Assembly (NCBI GenBank): GCA_029706075.1
Contig: JAINUG010000055.1
Location: 3,505,885-3,569,884, forward strand
Source of the DNA: Aldrovandia affinis
Lineage: Eukaryota > Chordata > Actinopteri > Notacanthiformes > Halosauridae
Length of the DNA stretch: 64,000 nucleotides
Reading direction: 5' to 3'
The translations under genes and the position numbers were made by a program. The notes below the pieces were generated by a model, which had not been told where the DNA came from, did not search any database, and worked only from the letters and a program-made list of their open reading frames with translations. Positions 21,930 to 32,236 of this stretch are shown piece by piece (position 1 is the stretch's first letter; every line of letters begins with the position of its first letter).

Positions 21930-22425
21930 TAAAAGTCTGGTCATGTGTGGGATAGCACTCCGCCAGTAGCGCTCAGTTCTACGCCGGACCACGTCCAGTT
22001 TTGCTGAGGACCGTGTCTGGCGGTGGCTTATGGCGGATCGCTCAGGTGGGAGCCACTTGCGGAACAGGGGGATTTGAGGAGTGAATTGGCGCAGGCTCTG
22101 GTGAGGTCATCACGCCGTGAGCAGAGGGGAGGGAGCTCAAGGCGACTACACGCCTCGCTGTAAGAAGTAAACTCCCGACCCAGGATGATTCGTACAGCTC
22201 TTCTCTGCACCTTTTCTATGGCCTTGGATTGCGCTCTGGTGAGGCCAGGATGCCACACCGGCGCAGCATACTCCAGAGTGGGTCTGATGTAGGTGGTATA
22301 GATAGTACCCAGATCATCTGGAGGAATGCCAGAATTCTTAAGGCGTCGGAGAAGATCACTGCTGTGCGCTGTCTGTCCGCACTGGAAGTGAGTGTTGATT
22401 GACAGGTACAGTGATGAAAACGTTG
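21930..22425 (-). pseudogene. LINE reverse transcriptase C-terminal fragment
   Basis: The minus strand reads GTIYTTYIRPTLEYAAPVWH, then PGLTRAQSKAIEKVQRRAVR and IILGREFTSYSEACSRLELP PL. It resumes after a frameshift with KLDVVRRRTERYWRSAIPHM. This is the region after the catalytic domain in jockey/CR1-related LINEs. It is a different family from the CR1-like element nearby. It is 5' truncated, frameshifted and non-functional. Confidence 0.8.
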
Positions 22426-22569
22426 TTGGTGCAGACGATTTATAGATTGTTGTTACGGTTATGGTTATAGTTCCTGATGGAGGTGGGCCTTAAGAGTGAG
22501 GTCAGAGCTGGGCCGTGCTGGGCACTGACGTGTGGTGAGAGGTGCACTCCACCCTCTCGTCCACTGGGC

Positions 22570-23686
22570 ATGAGAACATAAAAACACACAATGACGGACA
22601 GGCCATCCAGCCACTTATGTTCCTTTCCTATAGTCTAGAGCAGGGGTGGGCAACCTGAGATGTTCTGGGTTTTCGTTCCATCCGAGCTCTTGATTGCACA
22701 ATTTGAACTATTATTCAGAGTCTGAGTCTGAATGGTGAAACACTGAGTACACCCAGCACATGGTCACCTGTGTTCATTAAAGCCTAATAATTAATCCAGT
22801 TATGTAGGTAGGGGGTTCGGATGGAGCAAAAAAACTGAAACGTCTCTGGCACTCCAGGAGCAGGGCTGCCTACCTCTGGGAAGTATCGAGCACTGCATCG
22901 AGCCTCTGCCTCCAGTACCTGCCCTCCAAGCTGTTCCACGCATTCACAACTCTCTGTGTAAAATAAATAAAAAATTATCCCTGGTATAAGAAGAACCTAA
23001 GAATACATAATGACAAGAACATTATGTTCAGTCCATTTCGGCTCATCATGTCCTAATCTAAAGAGTATCTAGTGCTGCATCTAACCTGGACTTGAATAGC
23101 CCAAATATTTCTGCCAGGAACAGACCTGGCAAGCTGTTCCAGGCATAGACAACTCTCTGTGTAAAAAAAAAAAACGCCCTAGTATCCGTGCAGAATTAGC
23201 CTTTAACTAATTCCCACCTGTGGCCTCTTGTTCTTTGTAGTTCACTTTGTTAATCCCTTTTAGGAATTTAAAAACCTAAATAAAATCAGCCCCTAAATTC
23301 CCATTTGCTAACCTTTAATAGATTGAGCACTTCAAGTCTATCTTCATAACTTTTACCTTTCATACCAGGTACCAATTTAGTTGCCCTTCTTTCTATATAT
23401 TCCTTGTAGTGTGGTGCCCAGAACTGCATACAGTACTCTAAGTGAGGTCTGATAAAGGCATTATATGACATTAATATAACCTCCTTTGATTTATACTCAA
23501 TACTTTTAGCTATATATCCCAACATCCTGTTGCCCCTTTTCACTGCTGTAGCACCCTGCTTTGATACAGATAGACTTTGAACAAATACAACTCCTAAGTC
23601 ATTTTCAAATTGAACACCTACAACTTTTGCCTCCCATAAAATATATATTTTATATTTTTATTTCCCACATGCATAACTTTACATAT
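22570..23686 (-). mobile_element. CR1-like LINE, 3' part, minus strand (nest host)
   Basis: The minus strand reads the same C-terminal region as 18360-18600: YNAFIRPHLEYCMQFWAPHY, then [20 protein letters not shown] (23286-23543). The 3' untranslated part appears twice in tandem: a block with GTTCCANGCAT..GACAACTCTCTGTGTAAAA ends near 23175, and a second such block ends near 22965, the second interrupted by a hAT-type MITE. The body continues past the L2 insertion at 27352-27708 and past the solo LTR at 28649-28930. Confidence 0.88.
22642..22878. mobile_element. hAT-type MITE in CR1 3' UTR
   Basis: The ends CAGGGGTGGGCAACC and, reverse-complemented, CAGAGGTAGGCAGCC form 15-bp inverted repeats with three mismatches and the CAGNGGT start common in hAT elements. 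It is 237 bp with no coding. The expected 8-bp duplication is not recognisable (GTCTAGAG versus GGAAGTAT). Confidence 0.65.
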
Positions 23687-24399
23687 AACAATATCAATCA
23701 ATCAATCAATCTTTATTTTTGTATAGCGCCATTTACAAACAGGTTGTCTCACAGCGCTTCACAATTTACATTTTCCAGAGGGAATCAAAAAACCAGAAAA
23801 CCATTAGAGCCAATGTCGGAAACTGGAAAATTATTCCCTGACCCCTTAAAAGGCGATTAAGATGAACTCCTGGAAAATAGTGCGATACAGAGAAAAAAAA
23901 TAGTCCTTGAGGCTCTTGAGGCTTAAGAGACCACCGGAAGGGCATTCTTCGGCATCCTAAGTGTAGGGGTGGGGTGGACCTCATCCCTCCATACCAGGCG
24001 GCTAACACATGGCAGGGGTGGGGGGTTGACTCTGGGCAGCTGGGTACTGGGCTGACGGAAATCCCCTGGGACTAGGCTTGGTAAGTGAGCTCCGGGCAGG
24101 TGCCGGGGAGAAAAGAGGAAAGGTGCAATTACGACTATGATAAATATCACACCAGATCAGGAGAGAGTAGAGTGATAACAACACTTTTGCACCAGCAGAA
24201 GTAATCTAGGGCAGCATAACTAATTAGGTGAGTGGCACAGGGAACACGCAGCCATGAGGGCACTCAAAGACCATCCCACCACATCATCAGCAGTCCTGAT
24301 AAGGGGCGGATCATCACTTATGATTGGTGACAGTCAGGATAACTCATTGCACCAGAAGGCTCTATTGCTACACCCCCTCCAGATCTGCACCTAATGACT

Positions 24400-26500
24400 A
24401 TAAGAGAGACTAAAGAGATGTGTTTTTAACCTAGACGTGAAATTGAGACTGTGTCTGGCTCCTTCACAGAGACGGGTAGACCGTTCCACAGTAAAGGAGC
24501 TCTATATGAGAAAGCTCTGCCACCTGCTGTATTTTTTGATATTCTAGGGACTACCAAGTTGCCTGCATCTTGTGAACAAAGCGAATGTGGGGATGTAGGG
24601 ATGAAGTAAATCAGTCAAGTAAGAAGGTGCAAGTCCATGCAAAGTTAAGAGGAGTACCTTATAGTCTACACGATAGTTTATAGGAAGTCAGTGAAGTGAC
24701 GATAACACAGGACTAATGTGCTCATACTTCTTTGTTCTAGTCAGGATCCTTGCAGCAGCATTCTGTACAAGTTGTAGGCTCCTAAGTGAGGTATTGGAAC
24801 AGCCAGACAGTAATGCATTGCAGTAATCTAATCTAGATGTAACAAAGGCATGTACCAATTTTTCTGCATCTATTAATGACAGGAAGCCCTAATTTTGGCA
24901 ATATTCCTCAAGTGAAAAAAGGTTACTCTGGAAATGTTTTTGATGTGACTATCAAATGAGAGACCAAGATCTATAGTAACACCAAGGTATTTTACCACCA
25001 AACTTGCAGCAACAGAGCAACAATCCAGATTCAGAGCTAAATCAGATAACCCACTTCTGAGGTTTTTAGGCCCCAAGACCAACATCTGCCTCCAAGCCTC
25101 CAACTGTTCGAATTGTACTTCGCCAGGTTTCATTGATAGGTATAATTGTGTGTCATCTGTGTTGCAGTGAAAATGTACACCATGTTTACGAATAACATCA
25201 CCGAGTGGCAACATGTAAAGGGAGAACAACAATGGCCCCAAAACAGAACCTTGAGGGACACCATATTCCACCTTGATGTGAGCAGAGGACTCATAATTTA
25301 ACTGCACAAATTGATACCTATCTGACAGGTAGGATTTAAACCAGGAGAGTGCCTGTCCATGCAGTCCAACTAGGTTTTCAAGTCTGCTCAGAAGAGTTTG
25401 GTAGTCTATTGTATCAAATGCAGCACCTAAGTCCAAAAGCACAAGAATAGAGACACATCCACGGTCAGCTGATACCAGTAAGTCATTGACAACTTTAATA
25501 AGAGCAGTCTCAGTGCTATGGTGTTGCCTAAATCCTGACTGAAAAGTTTCATAAATGTCATTTGATTTCAGGAATGAAGTCAGTCTCTGAGCTACAGCTT
25601 TCTCTAGAATTTTAGAAAGAAAAAAAAGATTAGAAATTGGCCTGTAGTTCCTGAGATTTTCGGGGTCAAGGTTTGGTTTCTTTAAAAGTGGCACTTTTTG
25701 AGAATTTGGCATATAGCCTGATGAGAGAGGCAGATTCATAATGTCTAGCATGCGTTGCCGCATAACAGGAAGAAGTTCTTTGACAAGTTTTGTTGGGATT
25801 GGATCGAATTGGCAAGTAGATGGTTTGGAGGACATAACCAATTTAGAAAATTCAGTCCACTCCAGAGCACTAAAAAACTCAAGAGTAGTCATAGGACCCC
25901 TGTCCTGGTAAGCCTGTGCTTTCTGATCAGTGTCCGCTACAGCAGAAGGTGCCATTTTAGTAATTCCATCTCTAATTTTCTCAATCTTCTCAGAGAAGAA
26001 GTTAATGAAATCATTACTATTATAGGCTGCTGGAGGCTTAGCATTGGTTTCAGTATGGTTCTTTGTCAGTTTGGCCACTGTATCAAAAATACATTTCGGA
26101 TTATTCTTATTATGCTCAATCAGATCAGACAAATAGGTTGACCTTGCGGAGGAGAGAGCATATTTGTACTGTACCAGACTGTCTTTCCAGGCAGAATAAA
26201 ATACTTCTAATTTAGTGGATCGCCATTTACGTTCCAACTTGCGAGAAGCTTGTTTAAGAGCACGTGTGTGGTCAGTATACCATGGTGCAAGCTTCTTTTG
26301 GCTAGTTTTTTTCTTTTTGAGAGGCGCAACAACATCAAGAGTGTTGCGCAGGGTGTAATTTAGATTGTCTGTCAGCTGATCAATAGATTGTAGACTAGTG
26401 GGATCCTGATTAACAGTAAATTATTCTTGGAACAGGCTGACAAAGTTCGGTATAGTAGGGGAATTTAGGGAGCGGCTAAAGTAGAACACTGGTTTTGAAC
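24400..26500 (-). pseudogene. L2-clade reverse transcriptase
   Basis: The main open part is 24873-26237 (about 454 codons). Motifs in order: [60 protein letters not shown] (first catalytic aspartate), [13 protein letters not shown], and NTDDTQLY. The family has YADD, so the catalytic aspartates remain but the preceding tyrosine and alanine are changed. Upstream, the frame continues past a TAA near 26420 towards 26500. After 24880 a frameshift leads into SRLDYCNALLSG, LQLVQNAAARILT and further C-terminal motifs to about 24400. The 3' untranslated part follows to 23695. Inactive. Confidence 0.92.
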
Positions 26501-26513
26501 AAAGCCAACGGAG

Positions 26514-27209
26514 TCAAGAATAGAAGCAAAAGCCTTCACTAGAGTTTCCATTATCAACATGAATATTAAAGTACCCTATAATCACAACTTTATTTGCCAT
26601 AACTGCTAGGTTTGATAAAAAGAAAACTGAGAGGAAAGCAGCATAGGGTCCAGGGGGTCTGTAGATAGTAACTAGAATAAAAGATGAAGTAAATATAGAT
26701 CTATTATCTACATTAGTCTGTATGGAGCCCAGGGAAAGCACTTCAAATGAAGAGAATATGTTTATAGATTTCTTAGTAAGGCGCAGTCTAGTGTCAAAAA
26801 TAACAGCCACACCACCACCTCTGCCTGACTGTCGAGGATTGTGACAACCAGAGTATCCAACCGGGGTAGATTCATTTAATGCTATGTACTCATCAGGTCT
26901 AAGCTAAGTCTCCGTCAAACTTAAAATGTCAAGTTTATAATCAATGATCAGTTCGTTCACAAGGGGAGCTTTAGGAGCTAGTGATCTTATATGTAGCAAC
27001 TCAATTTTTAGGAGAGTTCTATCGAAATTAGGTTTAGCATTTGCATTAGGATGGTTCGTGTTGATCCTTATCAGATTATTAGAAAAAATCCCACGAGAGG
27101 GCTTGAGTTTCAATAGACTACCGTTTTTTCTACGTGGAACAGACACAGTCTCAATTATGTAGGAACTAGGGTGGAAACTAGTCACGAGCTCAAGGAAACT
27201 TGCAGACAA
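26514..27209 (-). pseudogene. L2-clade endonuclease domain
   Basis: The minus-strand frame 27209-26904 ends LLHIRSLAPKAPLVNELIID and ILSLTET followed by TAG where the family has TETW. The same frame resumes with LRPDEY and GRGGGVAVIFDTRL, then ILVTIYRPPGPYAAF and VVIIGYFNIHVDN (GDFN in the family). The domain nicks target DNA. It is broken by at least one stop and a changed catalytic motif. Confidence 0.88.
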
Positions 27210-27351
27210 TTGTTTAAGGCTGTCTGTCTGCTGCCTGGCTGTAGCTCTTGAATGTCAATTTTGTTGGTTCAGACTATGGGCTATGTTGTTAGATAAAAGA
27301 AGAGCACCCCTCCAGCTCGGGTGGAGTCCGTCTCTCTTCAGTAAACAATAT

Positions 27352-27708
27352 GTAATGCCATCTGTCATGTTTCTGCCCATTCTTGGATTTTGTTTAAATC
27401 ATCTTGGATTGCCTTACTAAACCCCCAAGTTTTGTATGATCTGCAAATTTTACTATTTTGCTACTAACATTCCTATAAAGATTATTTATGCAAATAAGGA
27501 AGAGCATAGATCCCTGCGGGACTCCACTGCCCACAGCACCTAGGTCAGATACAACCCCACCTACTGTTACTCTTTGTATTTGTTATGAACCCACTCTGAA
27601 ACAAGTGCTGTAATTCCTGCTGAATTCTTAAATTCAGAATTTTTTAAATGAGCCTCTCGTGTGTTACCTTCTTTTTGAAAGTCCAAATATATATCATAAG
27701 CCTAGTTC
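27352..27708 (-). pseudogene. CR1-like LINE reverse transcriptase, segment 2 of the nest host
   Basis: The minus strand reads AYDIYLDFQKE, then SGVPQGSMLFLICINNLY and SSKIVKFADHTKLGG. The family motif FADDTKLG reads FADHTKLG, so one catalytic aspartate is histidine. Stops and frameshifts are present. It joins 23686 across the L2 element and 28649 across the solo LTR. Confidence 0.88.
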
Positions 27709-28648
27709 TGTGACGTTCGGGATAAGGACCCAGATGCAGATCAGGAGTAGGCAAAATAATCGTTTAATAAAGGCAGAAATCAAAACCAGGAGTCAGGGTA
27801 ACGAAAGTACAAAATCAAAATCCAAAGAGAAGTCACAAACAATCCAAAAGTCAAAACCAGTAAATCAGAGAAGGCAAACAAACAGAATCGGCAGGCAAAC
27901 ACGAAGTGAAAAACAGAAGGGGTGTCTCGGGAAAATGCTACAGACTCTGGTTTACAAGTAATCGGCGCAGGGAATGAAGATCAATGTTCTGACGGGGAAG
28001 GAACATAAACACGGAACTTATATACAAGCAGGGAAGGGAAACACAATAGGAATGAGGTGTGACTGGGAGGAGAGAGGGGTAGGAACACAGGTGAAAACGA
28101 TGGGATTCGTTAATACAATAACGAGGGGAAACGAAAGACACGGACTGGGAATAACACAGAAACATAGACAATAAACGACCTGGAAGAGCAGGCAGAGCAG
28201 GCAGTGCACAGTTCTAAGGGGAGGAACGCATAAAGAAATCTGCGTGCAAATGAAGTGAAACGTGAGAAGCGTACAGGGATAGGACAACGAGAGAGAGAAT
28301 GATAGCGATAGTTAGAAGCGTGAGATAATTAGTGATTAGTAATGTTAGTAACTAAATCTAAATCCCTAATGTTAGTAGTTTAGTAGGTTAGTACTATATA
28401 CATCTAACTAATATATACAAAGTGTTATAGAAAGAAAGAAAGAAGTAAAACGAGATTAGAAACTAAGACGGAAAAAAACGAAACATAGAATTTCCCGAAG
28501 TGCATGACAAAAGACAAGGAGTGGATCTCAAGATAAACAGGAACAATGACAACAGGGGAACAGAACATGAATCGAACGAAAATGATGAATAATTAATAAT
28601 GAATAAACAAATAACAAAAACAACCGAACAGACATTCAGAATATAACA
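27709..28648 (-). mobile_element. Solo LTR of a retrotransposon
   Basis: The 940-bp segment starts TGTGACG and ends TATAACA, with TG and CA at its two ends. It is flanked by AGTTC at 27704-27708 and 28649-28653, a 5-bp duplication. The CR1-like reading resumes on both sides. On the minus strand it has TATATAAG (28018-28025) and, downstream, TTTATTAAACG with a possible ATTAAA poly(A) signal near 27766. No internal coding region remains, as expected after recombination between two LTRs. Superfamily is not determined; the style is Gypsy-like. Confidence 0.88.
28018..28025 (-). promoter_or_regulatory. LTR TATA box
   Basis: TATATAAG on the minus strand of the solo LTR, roughly 630 bp from its 5' end and about 310 bp from its 3' end, where a U3/R boundary promoter is plausible. 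Activity is inferred. Confidence 0.45.
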
Positions 28649-28930
28649 AGTTCAGGTCAAAACATCCTCCTTTGTAGCCTCCTCAAAAATGTCCAGGAGG
28701 TTTGTTAGGCATGACCTCCCCTCAAGCAAACTATATTAGCTCTCCCTTAAAATGCTATTATTTTTCAAGAAGGATTCCAACTTGTCCCTACTAATACATT
28801 CCAGTATTTTACATGAGATGCAAGTTAAACTGACAGGCTTATAGTTTCCTGGGTCAGTATGGTCCCCCTTCTAATACATTGGAATTATACTACCATGCTT
28901 ATACTATACATACTACCAGTCATATGGTAT
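28649..28930 (-). pseudogene. CR1-like LINE reverse transcriptase, segment 1 of the nest host
   Basis: The minus strand reads KGDHTDPGNYKPVSLTCISC, then KILECISRDKLESFLKNNSI L and GRSCLTNLLDIFEEATKEDV. This aligns directly with 17840-18030 of the plus-strand CR1-like copy. The upstream limit is uncertain. Confidence 0.88.
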
Positions 28931-29323
28931 TTCTCTAGTGTTTAGGGATTGCAGTGTTTAGGGATAACATTTACTACATATACTATTGAAACTGAAGTGC
29001 TTTATAATAATTCATTAATGACAAAGATAAGGGTATTATCATACTGTTTGCTTCAGAAACCATCAAAGTACTGATTGTGAGCTCTCCATATATCATATAT
29101 ATCAACCCAAATTGTGAAAAATATGTTGTACGTTTAGGAGATGACTGTGAACAGACTCCACACCTTCCATCAACAGTAACAGAGCTATAACTGTATAATG
29201 TACACATAGGTAGTCTCAAACATGATTCTATCTTTAATTACTCCATCTACAACATTAAAAAAGTCCATGTTGATATTCCACAGATATTTATTAAGGCTGT
29301 GAATAAAAATCCAATTGAATATA
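28931..29323. other. Unassigned
   Basis: No recognisable coding or repeat. It may be more decayed CR1-like sequence. Confidence 0.3.
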
Positions 29324-29543
29324 CAGGTAACTGCCAAAATACATAATTACACAAAAGCAAAACTTCAGTAAATGAGGGATCCTTAAAACGGATGCACTAC
29401 CATTGGGGGGTACCAGCCAGTGTATAGACGCAGCCGTCCCCTTTCCAACAACCCCCCCCATGAGCTGTAGCCTGGGCCAGGGCCATTTTAGTGTCCCCCC
29501 CCCCGGGTTACCAAACTGTTGCCTTTATTTGAGCAGTTACCTC
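29324..29543. mobile_element. Tc1/mariner-type MITE, CAGGTAACTGCC family
   Basis: The ends CAGGTAACTGCCAAAAT and GCAGTTACCTC (complement of the left end, last base changed) are flanked by TA (29322-29323, 29544-29545). The interior GGCCAGGGCCATTTTAGTGTC block is shared with copies at 50930 and 61277. It is 220 bp and non-coding. Confidence 0.88.
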
Positions 29544-29604
29544 TATTTGCTAATACAGCGCAGAGATGTAATTAATATGGCAGGGGTTATATGTGAAGAG
29601 GGCC

Positions 29605-29732
29605 GGTCTGGGTGCAGGTTTTGTTCTAGCCTAGCACTACAACACCTGATTCAACTAATCAAGGTCTCGATTAAAGAACATTAGTTGATTAGTTGGATCA
29701 GGTGTTTTAGTGATAAGATTGGATGCCCCTGG
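29605..29732. mobile_element. hAT-type MITE fragment
   Basis: It ends GGATGCCCCTG, the complement of CAGGGGCATCC, a hAT-like terminus. Inside, CACCTGATTCAACTAATCAA and TTGATTAGTTGGATCAGGTG are near-complementary, giving a long imperfect hairpin. The left terminus (GAGGGCCGGTCTGGGTGCAG) is internal for this type, so the copy is truncated. Confidence 0.55.
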
Positions 29733-31258
29733 TCTATGGTCCTACCCATCCAAATGTACTGTTTTAAGCAATTGCGTTGAGAGGTTTAATGATGTGTGTA
29801 AAAAAAATATTGGGCACAGACCAACATTGATTTCATTCACTAAAGATGTACCCATGCATCACGAGCTAGGTCAACAGGCTCAGCATTTAGTTCGCACAGA
29901 CACAGAGAGTGTGTGAGCTGGCTGCTTCTGATAGGGGACAGTACTGCACCAAGGACCATTGATTTAGCAGCCCATTAACACATACATTTTAATAAATGAA
30001 TTTTGTACATTTATAGAACTTCAGAGGAAGCACACGTTGAGGGGTCAACAAGCACCATTCTCCACTCGGAGAGCTTACACATCCTGTCCATCAAGAACTA
30101 CGAGAGTCTATAAACATGATTCAGGCACTGGGAAAAAATAATGGACATTGAAAGCCTACTTATGCTATAAACCACTGGTAAAGCTTCACATCTCACATGC
30201 AATGCGTATAAATTCCAAAGAAACGTGCCTCTCGACAAATGTTAACATCCGCACATCTTAATTCTCGGATACCTTCTGCTAATAAAATTGTCCCAAAAAG
30301 ATAAAAAGACAACTGCGCCCTCAGGTAAATAGACTCTCTCTCTGTCGCCTTGAGATTTCCCGACGGTGAAACCAAATTGTCAATGAGCCTGTTGCACCAC
30401 CGAGCGCTGCGGATGAGTCATCCGCTCCTCGTCTTTCCCGTTTCAACCGGTGCTCTGCAACTCCACGGGACCTTGGGTTTTCAAATTAAATAAGTAAAAG
30501 GAAGAGGAGGAGAAGAAAAAAAAGGAATAGAAAAGAAAAGAAAAGCAGAGCAGTCCTACGCCTGTCCTTCGGTCGGCGAGTGTCTGCGCAATTGAAAAAA
30601 GAAAGCTCAAGGATTGCACAATTTGTCTCCTCTAATGAAGCGCTTCGCGGGAGTGCCACGCGGCAGTTAAGAAATGCGGCGTGTTTTCATTTTTCGCTGA
30701 CAGGCTATTTCCCAGTGCATATTTCAAGGGTGTGTAATTTGTCCTGCAGCACGCAGAAGCATCTTGGTTATTGTATTCAATGAGCGATTGGGTGTTTCCG
30801 GGGCGCGAGAGAAAAGTGCATTACAGCCTGCAGGTTTTTTCTCGCCTTTCGGATTGTGCCTTAGCCCTTTTTTGGGCCCCATTTCCTATGTGTCCGACGT
30901 TTCCCGTGCCAGTCTGATCCAGACTCTCTATATCTCTATATCTATACAATCTCTGTGACGGGGCTGTTTTGTTGTTGGCTGTGAGATAAACATGGGCTTT
31001 GACAGTCTTTTGTGATAAATGACCCTCTGCAGTGCTAATGTTTTCTCTCCCTCCTATCTCTGCTGTGAGGTGTGTCAGATTGATCTCTGCGCTTACCATC
31101 CCCCCGTACGCTAAGTTGCCTGGTGTGTATATGCAAGTGCCTACACAATGCACATCTGGAGTCAAAGTTCTGAATTAATGTGGTCACGCTTTCCCCTCGA
31201 ATTGGATCTGTTACTTTATAAAGGAAATGACGCACAACGTGATCACTGACTTCTATCT
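29733..31258. other. Unassigned unique-looking stretch
   Basis: No gene proven. 30390-30480 is CpG-richer and includes GATGAGTCATCCG (an AP-1-type TGAGTCA core). 30500-30545 is GA-rich. It could be regulatory or unique sequence; no open frame is convincing. Confidence 0.3.
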
Positions 31259-31292
31259 TACAGGTAGTGACAAAAACAATTAAATAATATTA

Positions 31293-31444
31293 CAATATAT
31301 GCCATTTAGCAGACATTTTTATCCAAAGTGACTTACAGTAGTGAATGCATACATTTTTCAGTATATGTGGCCCCCAATGGGAATTGAACCCACAACGTAA
31401 GCGTTGCCAACGCCATGCTCTAACAACTGAGCCACACAGAACCA
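31293..31444 (-). repeat. SINE family A copy (minus strand)
   Basis: Minus strand: GGTTCTGTGTGGCTCAGTTG head, B-box region GGTTCAATTCCCATTGGGG, then ACTGTAAGTCACTTTGGATA and AAATGTCTGCTAAATGGCAT. It is nearly colinear with the copy at 13040. No clear target duplication. Confidence 0.87.
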
Positions 31445-31455
31445 TAGAAAGGAAA

Positions 31456-31688
31456 TAACATTACATTACATTACATTACATTACAGGCATTTAGCAGACG
31501 CTTTTATCCAGAGCGACTTACAGTTTACATTTCTTTACAATCCATTTATACAGCTGGATATTAACTGAAGCAATCCAGGTTAAGTACCTTGCTCAAGGGT
31601 ACAACGGCAGTGTCCCACCTGGGGATTGAACCTGCAACCTTTCCGTTACAAGCCCAGCTCCCTAACCATTATACCACACTGCCTGCCT
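31456..31688 (-). repeat. SINE family B copy with target duplication
   Basis: Minus strand: tRNA-like head with GGTATAATGGTTAGGGAGCT, B-box region GGTTCAATCCCC, body CCTTGAGCAAGGTACTTAAC, tail CTCTGGATAAAAGCGTCTGC and a (TGTAA)n end (plus-strand TTACA run, 31458-31484). Flanks ATAGAAAGGAAA (31444-31455) and ATAAAAAGGAAA (31689-31700) form a 12-bp duplication with one difference. The (TGTAA)n end is typical of SINEs copied by L2-type LINEs. Confidence 0.9.
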
Positions 31689-31709
31689 ATAAAAAGGAAA
31701 CCGAACAGT

Positions 31710-32193
31710 GCTCCAACAGTAAAGGGCTCTGGTGGATCCGTAATGGAGGTGCATCTTCCTGGCATTGTTTGGGTGCGCTGATAACCCCAGAAGGCAAGGT
31801 CGATGTCAATCATTTCTTAATGGTACTGAGTGATCATCTTCACCCCACGTTAAATCATTGCTTTTCCGTGGAGAGGGGTGTCTTTCAGGATGACCGTGCC
31901 CCCGTCCACTGAACGAGTAGTTTCCCAGTGGTTTGACAAGCAGGACACAGATGTTATCCATGTCTTGGCCTTCTCAGACACCAGATCTGAACCCAATCAG
32001 GCATCTATGGGATATACTGGAACAACGCCCGAAACAGCATTTTCAGCCTCCATCAACTAAGTATAAGTGGATTGACTTTTTCATGGAACAGTGGTATCGT
32101 ATTCCTCCTGCAGAATTCCAGACGCTGAAAGATTCTATGCCACAGTGCATACAGGCCGTACTGGCCACACATGGCAGCCCAACACGTCATTAA
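31710..32193 (+). pseudogene. Tc1-like transposase C-terminal remnant
   Basis: Three frames together read a catalytic domain: VFQDDRAPVH (second aspartate), then FDKQDTDVIH, then PSQTPDLNPIRHLWDILEQR. In the family the last motif is NPIEHLW, so the catalytic glutamate is arginine here. The tail reads RIPPAEFQTLKDSMPQCIQA VL and ends near 32193. At least two frameshifts are needed. Non-functional. Confidence 0.9.
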
Positions 32194-32236
32194 GTGACTT
32201 TATATTGGTGTTTCCTTTTTTTGTTTACTACCTGTA

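Larger units (their letters stand above)
23695..27343 (-). mobile_element. L2-clade LINE, 3.6 kb, inserted in CR1-like LINE
   Basis: The element lies between two AACAATAT copies (23687-23694 and 27344-27351), its 8-bp target duplication. On the minus strand it starts near 27343, reads endonuclease, reverse transcriptase and C-terminal domain, and ends at 23695 in an (ATTG)n tail. Host sequence on both sides joins the CR1-like reading (DDLN...QMALHI at 27360 and CKVMHVGNK at 23680). Clade assignment rests on the [16 protein letters not shown] and [12 protein letters not shown] motifs. It is a long copy but its frame is broken. Confidence 0.93.
31261..32234 (+). mobile_element. Tc1-like transposon carrying two SINEs
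   Basis: The ends CAGGTAGTGACAAAAACAA and TTGTTTACTACCTG are inverted and flanked by TA (31259-31260, 32235-32236). The right half holds a transposase remnant. The left half is occupied by SINE A (31293-31444) and SINE B (31456-31688), which inserted later, so the original element was about 550 bp shorter than 974 bp and had already lost its N-terminal coding part. Confidence 0.88.
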
